Shown piece after piece: positions 35,217 to 47,300 of a DNA stretch of 64,000 bases. The stretch's first letter is position 1, and each line of letters starts with the position of its first letter. Source of the DNA: Augochlora pura (Eukaryota; Arthropoda; Insecta; Hymenoptera; Halictidae); the NCBI RefSeq assembly GCF_028453695.1, contig NC_135775.1, positions 7,084,046-7,148,045 of the forward strand, given 5' to 3'. Made by a program: the position numbers and the translations under genes. Under the pieces are notes generated by a model. That model saw nothing but the letters and a program-made list of their open reading frames with translations. It ran no database searches and was not told where the DNA came from.

Positions 35217-38200
35217 GAGAACGGCGCGGTGGTCGGTACCCCGGGAACAGGCGTCGCGGGATTTTATCGTTATTACCCCGTGGACAGGGGCGAGAACGGA
35301 AGAGGGGAGAGGCGCGCGCGCGATTTTCTTCCAAAAGAATCGTGTTCGGTGTTCCACGAACGCGTCGCGCCGTTTTTGCAACCGCGAGTAGATTCCGCGG
35401 TGGCCAGGTTCTCCTTGGGATTTTTCTGTCGGCCACCTCCCCGCGCCACCCTGCCGCCACCCGCTGGCTACGAGCCGTTTCACGCTCTCCGAGTGCATTC
35501 CGTTCCTTTGCTCGTCCGCTTGTCCTTCGTGTCGTGTCCCCTTTTTGCCGTCGCGCCGCGTCGCGTCGCCGTCGCCGTCGGTGCGCTACCACGCTAAATC
35601 GAAACTCGCCACCTCTTCGGAAGACCGCCCCCTTCGTCACGTTTGCCTCCCCCTTTCTCTCGTGTCCGCCCGTTGTTCCCGGTAAGTTCGCTGCCCCCCG
35701 CCCCCCGTCGTCGCGGTCGCCGCACCGCCTCGCCCCCAAACCCCCGCGTTACGTTTTTCTGCCGGTTGATTAATCGAACGTCATGTCGCGAAATTAACGC
35801 GACGAATGCCGCGCGCTCGGTCTCCTCTGCCCCGGATCCTTGACCGCGGGTAATCGAGCCCGCTCGCATAAATCCTATTAGAGGATCAGAGGGAACCCAG
35901 CGGACGCCGACTGGTACGTGCGAACACGCGTGTCCGTGGGCCGCGGACCGAACGCGTTCCGCACGCACACCAGCCGACGACCGTTTTGGGATCTTGCGAA
36001 ACGGACGTGTGTCGTTCTGCGCTCCGCTTTGCTCTTCTCCGCTCCGCTCCGCGCCGGATGCTCCCGGGTAAATCGACCGCGAGAACGACTCTCGAGGATC
36101 GAGACGCTACACGACTTCCGGAATGGAGACGGACGGCTTGGACACTCGATTCCCGCTCCCGAAGCTCGTATCGCTGAACCCTCGCCGAGAAAGTTCAATT
36201 TTGGAGGGGGGGGCTCCGTCGCATTCTTCTTCCTTACCGACGCCATTTTACACGCTTACTGTTCCGTTTCCCCGCGGAGGATCGGTCTTATTCAATGGTG
36301 TCGCTCGTCGCTGCCGCATGCACACTTGTTGCAGGTATTTGTTGACACTATTCTTGTCTTAACCAGCGGCCCGCGATTACCGATTCGCTTTGACCCAGTG
36401 TATTTAATCCTTTCAGTGCCGACTTAAATAAGTGGGTCTACTAAGGCGAGATATATCAAATATGTTTGAAGAAATAATGAAACTGTTGATAATTAGGATT
36501 ATTAAAGAAAACATTATTTTTTCAAGTATATCAAGCTATGATGTATTGTTGTTTAGCATTAAGATAACCAAATTCAATTGAGAAAATAATAGTTGCACTA
36601 GAAACAACAAAAAAACTGATAATAAAATATGTCGAAAAATGTGGTTAAAAAAATTGATGAATAAAGTTGAGAATTGTTGTAAATATTGCCAATTGTATAG
36701 TTTGAATAGTGATCCACCGTCCGGGGGTTAAACCTATGCTTAATCCTGTCTGATGCTCCATGCACATATGAAATAGTTAGATCGCTGTAGTAAGCGTTAG
36801 CTTGTAAGCTGCAATGTGCATTCATCGAGTATGATAACAGAGTCTAGATAAGTAAATTTCCTGAATTCCGTATCTATACCTTCTGTTTCTGGAACTAGAC
36901 CGCTCTCTTTCACAAGTTATCACCTAAAATAATATAATCAGTCGAACTAAAGCCAGCCGAGTTTATCCAGCAGCCACTTTTGCCCGGGGGTTGTGAAAGT
37001 GCGGAACTTCTTACGGGCCCAGACAGATATTTCGGGAATGCTGTCGCCCCGAAATTATTCTCGATCCGTCTGATGTTCTCCCCGGAGCACAACGATAACC
37101 GTAACCGTGTTCCCTGAGTGACTAGCAGTGGCTTCGAGAGTCACGATGAGTTCGTTCGTTTTTCGACCTCACCGGTCTAAATTTAACCGGGGCCGGTGCC
37201 GGGCTTCAGAATTCGTTCGGCCTGAAAAAGGGAGCGAACAGGAGAATCTCGAAAACCGTGAGCACGCGCGCGCGCGCTCGCGTCCCTCCGTCCCGGGATC
37301 CATCGGTCCTCTCTCTCACGCATTTTCCTAGGTCCCGCGGATTTCCCGCGAATTACCGTCGAGCGAACGCGCGGCACACCGTCGTGTTCTTATTCCGTGG
37401 ATTTCCCGGGTTTCGTTTTCTCGTGCCCGTTTAATCGATCGGATTCCGTGCGAGTCGATCGCCGAAATAATCGGCGTGTCTCGAGAGCCCGACGACGTCC
37501 TGGTGTTAAGTGCTACGTGTGCCCTCTGCGTGGCGCTGTCTTGTAACACGTCAGCGCACCCTGATTTCACGGGTGGAGTTCAGGCAGGCGTCGCGACGGC
37601 CGTGTGTCAGCCGACGCGACGCGACGCGGCGTTCGACAGCGGCGCTCGTCGATTTGCATTACGGTACCCGGCCGTCCGAGCAAAACGAAAAGCTCGTCGA
37701 TCACCGGGCACGATCGCGGCGATCGCGCGACCTTAGCCTTGAGCCCGGTTTCGCGAATAGATGCGCCCGCAATTGACTCGTCGCTCTCCAATTGTCTTCT
37801 TTCTACGCTTTGCTCCTGTGTCTCGGATGCTTGTCGTGCCTTCTACCATTCGACGCCGATGTTTCGGTATTAGAAGCGCTCCCAACCCCGCGATACCCTT
37901 TTCTAATTTTATATTCATCGTTTGGTCACATCCCGACGTCCAGATTTTCGTTACTCCATATTAACCATTTGGCAGACGTTTTCAATTAAATCTTATTGAA
38001 TTTATTTTTATACGGAGTTACAATCTCTACTATACATAAATAATAAGAATACACGTCTAAGATTTATGGGTACGATATAAATATATTAATATCTAAGAAG
38101 TATATGATAGAAGTGTGATGAGAGTATCTCTAAAAATAGAGTAGGAAAAGAAGTAGTGTAGAATAATTATTGACATTTCATATGCACATTAAAAGTGCTT

Positions 38201-40699
38201 GCATGAAATTTGTTATATACAATTCGTAATACAGGCGATATAGAAATAAAGCAGTCATATAAAAATAAATGGGTTAGAAAAATATAGAAGAAACAAGAAT
38301 AATGATAATAAGTGAGTAAAAAGCAAGAGATCAATATAATCAATATAAATTAGATCAAATAAAGTGGAACAGAAAAGTAATCGTAATATAGTTGATAACG
38401 TTACAATAATACTAACAATAACAATTTTTAATAAAAAACCACGAAAAAGACACTTGAAGTCACACTCGAGCAACATTAAAAACCTGAATAGTGAGATCAG
38501 TTCTCTCTCAATTATCTAAATTGCGCGATTGCAAAGAAGATCAACCAATGATTCCCTGAGCGAGCTTCTCAAATCAATTTCCCAGCAACAAGGTCTCGCT
38601 GATCTGTTTGCCCCGTGGTCCGCTCGCACCAAGAAATTTCCTGCAAATCTCCGTCGAAACGTCGAAGAGAAAGCTCGGTACCAATTGTCGATCATGTAAT
38701 CGCGACAAGATCGCCGCAGGAGACGAAGTCAGCCGTCGTCCCCGTCGCGATTCGGCGACAAAAGAACGAGGCGGAACGTGGCGTCGCGCGATGGCAATCA
38801 GCGTTGGTCCTCGCGCGTATTGAAAGACGCGCCGCTGAGAGGATCAGTCACTCGGCGTGGTGCGAACCACGTCCACATCGCGACACAATCTTTTTCTTTC
38901 TCTCGTCGTCGCGTGTGGGCGTGGATCCCCTTTTTCTTCCCGTTCGGAACTCGTTTCTCGTCGAACCGACGCGCGACGTCGCCGGCAAGGACACTCTCCT
39001 CTCTCCTCGATGGCTTCTCTTATCTGCTCCCTTATCTCCTTCCTTTATGATAGCCAGCTCCGTAATTCGATGGGATAGGGCGCGGTGCTTTCCTCTTCGG
39101 TCGAGACTCCGTCCGTTCGACGTCGCGCCTTGGTCTCTTCGGTATCGGAATCACAATTTCGACGACTCCGATGTCGGAATAATTCATCGAACGCGCGGAG
39201 AAGAATATTTCTGAAATTTTTGGAGAATTGTTCGGTTTCTTGTGCAAGGGAATATCTTCCGGTAGAAGTAATTGGGAACGAACGTGGAAGGTAAAGATGA
39301 GCATCGCGGAACGTCCCTTGGATTTTTCATGAGGCGGCGGGCGAGTTCACTTCCCACGGTAGCTGCTTCCTTCGGAAAGGGAAGAGGGACGTGCTCCCGA
39401 TGCGTCGCGCAGACGCATTTGTCATTCACGAATTGGCGCTAGATCCCGGGTGGTCATGAAAGAGAATGAAAGGGACGGGCGGTTGTCGAAGCCTCTTGCC
39501 TCCGCTTATCTCCTTCGACAATGGGCCGAGGATCTCCGATTAGGTCGTTAACGGCTTGCGCCGAAGAGATTCGAGAATTTGTTTCTTGCTCGCCTCCTGC
39601 CAAACGTGCCCAGCCTCCAAAGGGCGATTGGAAAGAGTCGGCCAGAAGGGGGGAGACTTTGATTCTCTTTTAAGCTTCCCTCATTAGCCCGTAACGCCGC
39701 CTAATAACCAGTCGATTGAAATCGAGAGCGAAACCTCGGAAAATTAACAAGCGAATTGTCACTCTCTATTGTTCTAACAATCTGTCTTCGCTTCTTATCG
39801 ACAATCTAGTTGTTTGCAATTAACAAAACCCGGTTTGTAAAATGTCGCCGAGTCGTCGGAGCAGCTCGAATCGGATACTTGCGACGAACGCCCCGATCCC
39901 GTCCGAAATTCTCTGTCGCAAAAAGCATCGTCCGCGGAGAACAAAGAACGGAGGAATAAGGAAACGACGGCGGCGACGCGAAGAAAGGGATTTCTGTTCC
40001 CTCGAAGAAGATAGCAGCTCGGACACCGGCAGGTAAGGCCGAGCCGAGCACACCGGCAGGTGTGTCATCGGCTGTTGAACGAAACAACGTGCTTCCTCCT
40101 TCTGGCCGAGACGGCGCGTTTTGTTAACTGCTCGTTCGCGTGACACGAGCTTAGGATAAACTTAGCCGCAACTTAGAATGCCCGGCCGTCTTCTTAACTC
40201 CTCCGACAGAGCCGCGCGCGTGCATACGCGGACTCGCAGCCTCTCCGTTCCTCGCACGCCGGCTCCTCTCACCGCCGGAGATCGGCCTCGCGATTTTCTC
40301 GGACCAGCACACGCTTCCCTTTTTCCGCGCCGACGTTCGCACGACACCATCTGCCTACGAAGTTAGCGGCTCGTTTCATCGTCTCCGCGTCGCCTCCCGT
40401 GAATCATAAGTCCCTGTTAATTGAGGATTTATAAGCTTGCACGGGAATCGTTGACCCCGCGGTTCACCCGAGAACCACTGGATTCTTCTAGCGGCCTGTC
40501 GTCCTGAGAAAACGCCGGTCTGCCGAGAAGCCGGGGCTGCGTTGCCTCGATAGACGAGCCTCGATCGATCGCTAACTCGATTAAATACTCATCGATCGTA
40601 GCCTTTACCGTTTCATGATTGCCTCTGCAACCGGTGGCACTTGACACAAATTCTGTACATGTACAGTAAAACAGTCCGCGTAGCTGGGTATAATTCCTG

Positions 40700-40960
40700 G
40701 AAAATGATATTCGAGATTTCACTGAAATTTTTCAGTATTCATATGTTACCTAAATCTGCAAAATGTATTTTTTACATTATCGTTTCAAGTTCAGATAAAA
40801 ATGTTAACAAGTAACAGTTTCTTTTTTGGTAACAATAATGGTAAAATTAAAAGAACATTTTAGTAAACTAGTCCCTTTGTTATTAAAAGGAATTCAAGTC
40901 ATTTAGTTCAGTTTTGAAAATGTTGTTGCGGCTTAAAAGGTGTTCTGAGCTGATCCCGCT
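40700..40960 (+). repeat. Diverged copy of the fold-back arm
   Basis: Resembles the right arm of the 25.4-25.9 kb element in the same orientation. A stretch with ATTCAAG, CATTTAG, TTTTGAAAA, GTTGTTGC and CTTAAAAGGTGTTC aligns to 25878-25930 at about 75% identity by eye, and looser similarity extends upstream to about 40700. A further GTAATTTTCGATAT match sits near 41079. Only one arm is present. Confidence 0.55.
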
Positions 40961-42609
40961 CAGATGCGTGGATTAATACTAAAGATGAACCTGCTGACAT
41001 AACCCGGGTCCCTCAAAAACTAGACATCGATGATAATTTCGTTCGCATACATTAAGTTCGGTTAAATGAAATTCTGTCGTAGTAATTTTCGATATCTATC
41101 ACGTCCTCTTATTTCGATCGACCAACGGTTCACATCCCGTCGGTAATCGAAAAGGACGCCGTCTCTCCCTCGGGTGTTTCTTCATTCACGAAAGTTTGAC
41201 TCCGGACCTTCGGGAGCACACAATGGCCCCAAGGAAAATATGAATCGGTGGTAAGATAAACACGGCGGAGGACGTCGTCGGATACATAAATCTCTGATTC
41301 ATTCAGAACCTCGCGCTTCTCCATTCATCTTGGCTAGGCTGGTAAACTCGTCGCTCTCGCCGATGGGTCGCTGAAAGTTGTCACGGGGAACAATCCTAAA
41401 CAGATCGACGCCGACAACGTCGGCGACCCTTGTTATTCTTTGGGATCGGTACACTTGTGCGATCCCGGTATCTAGAACTATTTCATCGGGCTCCCTTGTT
41501 CAACCCGACTTCTAAATCCAGACACGGTGCTCAGCCTCGCAAGATCAAATTCTATCCCTTTGTGAGATTAATATCCGATAACGGAGAGGATATGCGAGAA
41601 CTTTTCTCGTCGGAGACTGGTAGAATCGAGGTCGACGAATTATCCGAATGGATCATCGAGGTTTAATGGAGAGAGAGCTGGACGAGCATAGGTTATTCAA
41701 TTACTTTATCCTGCTCTCGATCGTTCGAGTAATTCCTAAAACGCTTCACCGCGGAACCGGGCTCTCTCTCTGCCGCGTCCGTGGAATATTCTCTGCGGCC
41801 GATCCCGCGGCGTGCCAGCGTCAACTCCATTTTTATCGTAAAGTACGAGGCGTGGCTAATGCAAGAGCCAGAAGAAGAAAGACAGAGGAAGCTCCGAACG
41901 AGATCATCGAGCTCACCGGCGATGTCTATATGGAAGTGTGACATCCCGATGGTTATTCCTGGCCGCTTCGGCGTCTGCCCTCTATTAACGCGCGCGCGTT
42001 CTCTCGTGCGACTTTCCCCTTTCTCCCCCACCTTCGTCGGGGGACACCTTGGGACCGGGTCCCGGTTGCGGGGAGGCGCGCGGGGGGGAGACGCACGGTG
42101 ACGTGGTTGAAGGCGCGGGGGCAAGACGCCTCTCGTCAGAAATAGTGGCAGTTCCCTGTCTCCGCGCCAGCCACCACCGATATCTATTCCGGCGCTGCAA
42201 AACAACATCTAGCGCTGTCCGACTAGCCAGCCCGGTATCTAGCGAGACAGAAGACACGTGGGCAAATATCCTGGACCCCAGAAACCTCTGGAATTTACCC
42301 GGTTCGCCGACGGGTCCGGCAATCCAGTCCACTCTGCCCAGATAGTCTTCCTTGCCGCTAGTCCTCGCAACTTCCGTCTAACCAAGCGCGCTGTTACCAC
42401 GTTGTTAGCTCGTTCTGCGGTTTGTGCTTCGGACAGCTGGTCGAACGTCGTGGTTGCTTGAAATCTTCTAAAGGCCCTTCGTTAACACCTTCTCTTCTAT
42501 ACCAACAGTCTCAACATTTTCATGAAATTAATGTGCTTGATTGAGTCGCCGTATAATCGAAAAGATCCTAGGAAAATAAATAGGAAGGAAATGGGTATAA
42601 AGAGGAAGA

Positions 42610-42790
42610 GATTTTTGCTCCTGACAAAATTCTAGCTGAACGCCTTCCAGAGCGCAATCATTTTTGTAAAAGACAGATCGTTGGAACGCTTCTGAATTAC
42701 TAAAACACTTCTTATTACTTTGCTGTTACTTCAAATGAAAAGAGATAAACGACTCCAGCGTTTTAACTTTTTTATTTGAGTCTACAATTA
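42610..42790 (-). repeat. Possible diverged copy of the fold-back arm, inverted
   Basis: The minus strand here contains a TCAAATAAAAAAGTTAAAA segment and downstream similarity to the arm of the 25.4-25.9 kb element. Similarity is weaker than for the copy at 40.7 kb, to which it is inverted. Confidence 0.35.
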
Positions 42791-44300
42791 AAATTCAGTT
42801 AACAACGTGAAATATCTGACCAAATATAGAGATCGTTTGAAATTAAAAATGTCGAAAGATTGAAGAGGTTGCACGTACACGGTAACGCTCGAGGAATGTT
42901 ACGCCGACGATGGCTGCGATCGCGCGTCACCAGCGTCCGATATTTTTAGATTTCTTTGTTGATCGGTCCCGTTTGGCAAGTAAAATGAGTTATTTTCCGC
43001 GACGCGACTCTTCCGGAATCGTCCGAAAGGACCAGGTTGCGTCACCACAAGTTTTCTTTCTTCGTTGGCTTTTTTCCCGTTGCCGGGTACAGCTGCGCCC
43101 GCATACGAAAACAGAAAGGTGCATCAGCCGAGCCGAGAGTTAACCCTCGGCTGGGTTTCTCGGCTTTCAGCGCGGTTTTTTCGATGACACGAAGCCAGGT
43201 GCGTCGGCGGCGACGGCGGCAGCCGACTCGGCCGAGCAGTCCTCGCGCATAAAGGAGAAATACCTTGGCAAATCGGACGCTACGAAACGGCTGAATTACG
43301 ACCGGTGTCGTCGTAAAAGAGACCGCCCGTGTTGCAAACGGCGACTTAATTGCTCGTGCCGGGCCGTTGTTTCCCGCATATTAGCCACAATTACGGGGAG
43401 TCGCTTGTTAAGCGAAATGATCGAATCTCAACCACCTTTGAATCGGAGCAGGAACTGACGTACTTCGCGAACCCACTTGCTGGTAAATATGAATCGTCCT
43501 CCTATCGTGCGATCACCCTACTTACGCCTCTCTCGTTAAGAGATCATTGATGTTTTATATCACCTGTAACCTAAATTGTTCTAAGAATGTTCCGCGATTA
43601 TTCTACCGTTCCGTGGCACGAGATGATTAGACAGTCGTAAGGATTCTTTTATAGACGAGCTCTAACTTCGTAATTAGGGAGAAAGGCTGTAACGAGCTAT
43701 AAAACTTTCGCAGACAATTTAACTGCTAGTTGTTACAATCAGCTAGTAAACTGTCGCACGTTGTCACTCTTAATTCGCTTGCAGTTAGGGCTACAGATAT
43801 TGCAAACCGAAAACAGGATTCCTAGGTCAATCTCCCCGGCAAGCTAATAAATTTCGTGCCGCCACTTCCGAATTACCCCCAACAATAAATTACACGACGA
43901 AGTCCGGATCGTTTCGTGCAGTTCAAGCATATAACGTCGGAAACTTTCGACCGAAGGATGTTTACCTGGGGCGGATCAGCCTGTACAGGTACTGAAACAC
44001 CTTTTTCCGTTTCCCAGCCGTCTGCCGTCGTTCATGTACCGTTCCGATCGGCCGATCGTTCGCCGGTCTTCCACCTGGAAAGACGGTACCCCGTTAGGCG
44101 CGCGAGGTCGAGGCCGCTGCGAGCAGGCACGAGCGCGTAAAGAGAAACCTAGCCGCGCGGGGGAAACAATGTAGGTAACGCGGCGAAGGTTAGGGGCGCC
44201 GTAAATCAAGGGAACGAGCATCGACGCCCGTAAAGTCATCGGGCACGATCACTTCTATCGACGGGCTGGTGGGAGAAACGATTAGGCCTGAAGCGGACAC

Positions 44301-44371
44301 GCTCTCTCTCTCTCTCTCTCTCTTTCTCTTTCTCTGTTTCACTCTCTATTTACCTCTCTCTCTCTCTCTCC
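44301..44371 (+). repeat. (CT)n arrays
   Basis: Two CT dinucleotide blocks (44301-44336 and 44355-44371) separated by a short T-rich segment. Confidence 0.95.
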
Positions 44372-47300
44372 TGCTCGACCGCGAGAGGAACACCCGGAGG
44401 CCAAGCCTTCGTGTTCAAACATCCTCCTTTATTGCCCCTCTAAACTAGCCAGGACGATCCATGCGATCGGCCGGATGTAAATCTGATCGTCGCTTCTGAC
44501 AGGCCAGGGTCACGCCTTTAGATGTCCGGAGTTTCTGGGAGCTGTCCACGAACGGCTTCGGGGGATGGAAAACGGACAATGTTCTACAACCAGACATTAT
44601 AGACTGTACTTGCTTGGTGGTTCTAGATTACGTAGACGATAACTCGAGGGATATAGAAGAAACTGTATAGAGGTTGTACAGAGCTGATGGTCGACGGTGG
44701 TACGAGAAAACATTTAGACTCTCCGTGACCGGTTCTTTCTACACGATTCTATTTTCTTTCTACGCGCGCGAAAACCGTGCTAGTTTCTCAGCTCGGACGT
44801 GTGTTTATGCTCGAGGCATTCCTTCGTCTGGTTTCGTTGACCAATCTTTTCTATACGCTGCTACTCCTCTTTCTTTCCTGTGCTCATAAAGATCGCATTT
44901 AATATTCTTTACTATTCTGATACTTCTTCTGTAAAATGTTCGTAGAAAATGCTATTTTTTCGTAGTCTCGCATCGCGCGGATTGGGGACGGGGGTGGCCA
45001 GGGACTGTAGAAGCCGAGCAAGTCAGAAATTTCGCGCGATATCCGGTGGCAGCCGGCTAACGATATTAAGAGGCCCGAGCGGGCTGTCATCGTTCACGGT
45101 AGCCGCGTATCCGCGTAAACAGCGTCGAATTAATCGAGCACCGTCACTCTTAGGAGGGCTCGGGGGAGGGCGGCGGCACGCGGCTCGAGACAGATACAAA
45201 CGGGAACCTTGGTGCGCCAGAAATCGGCTCGTTTAATTTTATCGCCGGAAAAAGGGAGTTCCGCGGCCGAGCTAGCGTCGCCGCTAGCCGGGCACGGTAG
45301 TAAGTATGTTAATGACTCGTAGGCGACAGGCTTTAGATCTAGACGTCTCTGTGCCGGTGGCTTTAAGCGCGTCGGCTACGCGATCTTTCCCCTTGCCAGC
45401 GGCCGCTCGCTGCCAGCGAATAGTTTAGCATCAATCCCGACGTCTTATTATAACGTTATTAAAATAACCGGCCCTCGCCAACTTGGTCCGCGATCCAGCC
45501 TCTGCTCCTCCCGGTCTCCTCCGTCGCTGGACGCGAGAACGCTCCGTTTTGGAGTCCCTTTGAGCCCCGTTGCTTCCGGACACTTTGCCAGCTCGTTCCT
45601 AATTCACTGCCTCCGCCGGTTAATTGGAAATTGTTGGGAAACTGTGGTCGGCATGGTTCTGGCGACACCACGGTGGAAAGAGTTTCCATCGACTGTCCAA
45701 CGACGCGACGTTAATAATATGCAAATGCACAGCGCCTCGCGACTATACCTGAAAGGAGCATTTACATCGATTCAGCAAATCCTCTTGCCTAGGCGTTCGT
45801 CATGTCTCCGTCAACGGCAGTGTTCACACCTAGATCAGCAAACAACGTGGCTAAGTAACTTTCAAACTCCGATACGAGTGTGCCTGGTCAAAGCGATCTG
45901 TTGATGGCTCGTTTCATCCACGAGACACAAAGTTTTGATACGTATATCATTCTTCGATCTGTCGCCATTGTAAATCCCGATCCGTGATCCACCTTTCGTT
46001 TATTCAGTACCGCTGTATAGTCGGTGCGATCGCCTTCGTTACGTATTCACAAAGTCGCGATTACGTATTCCAGAAGAGATCCAACGAGCGATTCGCATGA
46101 CACGCGAAACACCTCGTGGCCGTGGCTATTAACGGACCTTGGATCGCCTTTGATCTCCGGAATCAATTGCGCGTTTCTCGGCGAACCTCCGTAATCGTTT
46201 CCCTTGTTATCGTATCCGATGCAGCAACGAGACGTAAAAATTCATTTCATTGTGACCCGCCGTTCCGAACACCGCTCGTGACAGCGTTGAACCCGGTGAG
46301 AGCACGGTGCAAGCCCCGAGGTCGGCTGGAGGGGAAGTTATCTTTTCGCGGTTGATTGCGTGTCGTGGTCGGGGTGTCGCGCGAAAGGCCAGGAAATTTG
46401 CAATATTTTTCAATGGAAAAACCGGAGCAGACGGCAGGGGGCGAGATCAGCGAATGAAAGGGAAGGATTTTCTGGAGGGTTGCTACGGGCGGCCATTTAC
46501 TCTTTTCATCGCCGCTTTCCTCGGAAAATCTCGATCTTCCTGCGAAATAGGCTCCCTTATCGATCACATTCGCGGCTGACGCGTATCGATCCGAACCAAA
46601 TCATGCGCTGCGATGGATTCCGGTACCTTGAATTTACTCACCGCAGTAATTTAACGCTCTTTCAAAAATTAATAATTCAGTCGTTTAGTTAAACGTTCTT
46701 TCCCAATGTTCCTTTTAAATAATTTGATTTAATCGACGAGTCGTATTTATTTAAATCAACTGGAACATTCGTGAGCCATAGAGCAATTTTTCCTCTACTT
46801 GAATAATTCTGATAACAATTTACCGTCTGCGCAATTATAGCATTAAATAAACTCTTCGATGCAAATTGGAGATCTTCCGATTCAGTTGCAAGAAGTAACA
46901 ATGAACAGAAAAATTAAATCTTTATTTAATCCTTATAACACCGTTATCTTTACAGTTACAGTAATTCGAACTACCTTGATTGGAATAATTTCTTAGAGGG
47001 ACATACAAATTGATATTTATCGTGCTACATGAACTTCAATTTTCAAATATTAATGACGAGAGACTATTTTATCGAGACCTAAAAGAGTCAGTGTTTTTGA
47101 ACCTGGGCTCGGTCCGTGCATTTACGAACGCTTTGGTCACCGCTCGAAAATTTGGTAGGTTTTAGTATTTTCTTGGTAGGCTCCTTTGTGCCAGTCTGCT
47201 ATCAGCATGGCCGTTACGTGACCAGTGTACCCATAAACGTTTCCGCGGGGCCGAAAGCGGCGCGTTTTGGGGGTGGTTTCGTGCACGAGCCGCCCTTTAG

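Larger units (their letters stand above)
27231..38600 (+). other. hth: hth intron downstream of the HM exons, first part
   Basis: No exon, RNA gene or nested gene was recognised. AT-rich islands lie near 27.7-27.9, 30.3-31.1, 31.7-32.4, 33.55-33.85, 36.4-36.95 and 38.0-38.5 kb. Repeats include (TTC)n at 29640-29673, an AAT-rich array at 31728-31822, (CT)n at 33009-33051, (GA)n at 34081-34107, GAA/GAC triplets at 34350-34450 and (CT)n at 35185-35214. The block 34.5-36.2 kb is unusually GC- and CpG-rich. Confidence 0.85.
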
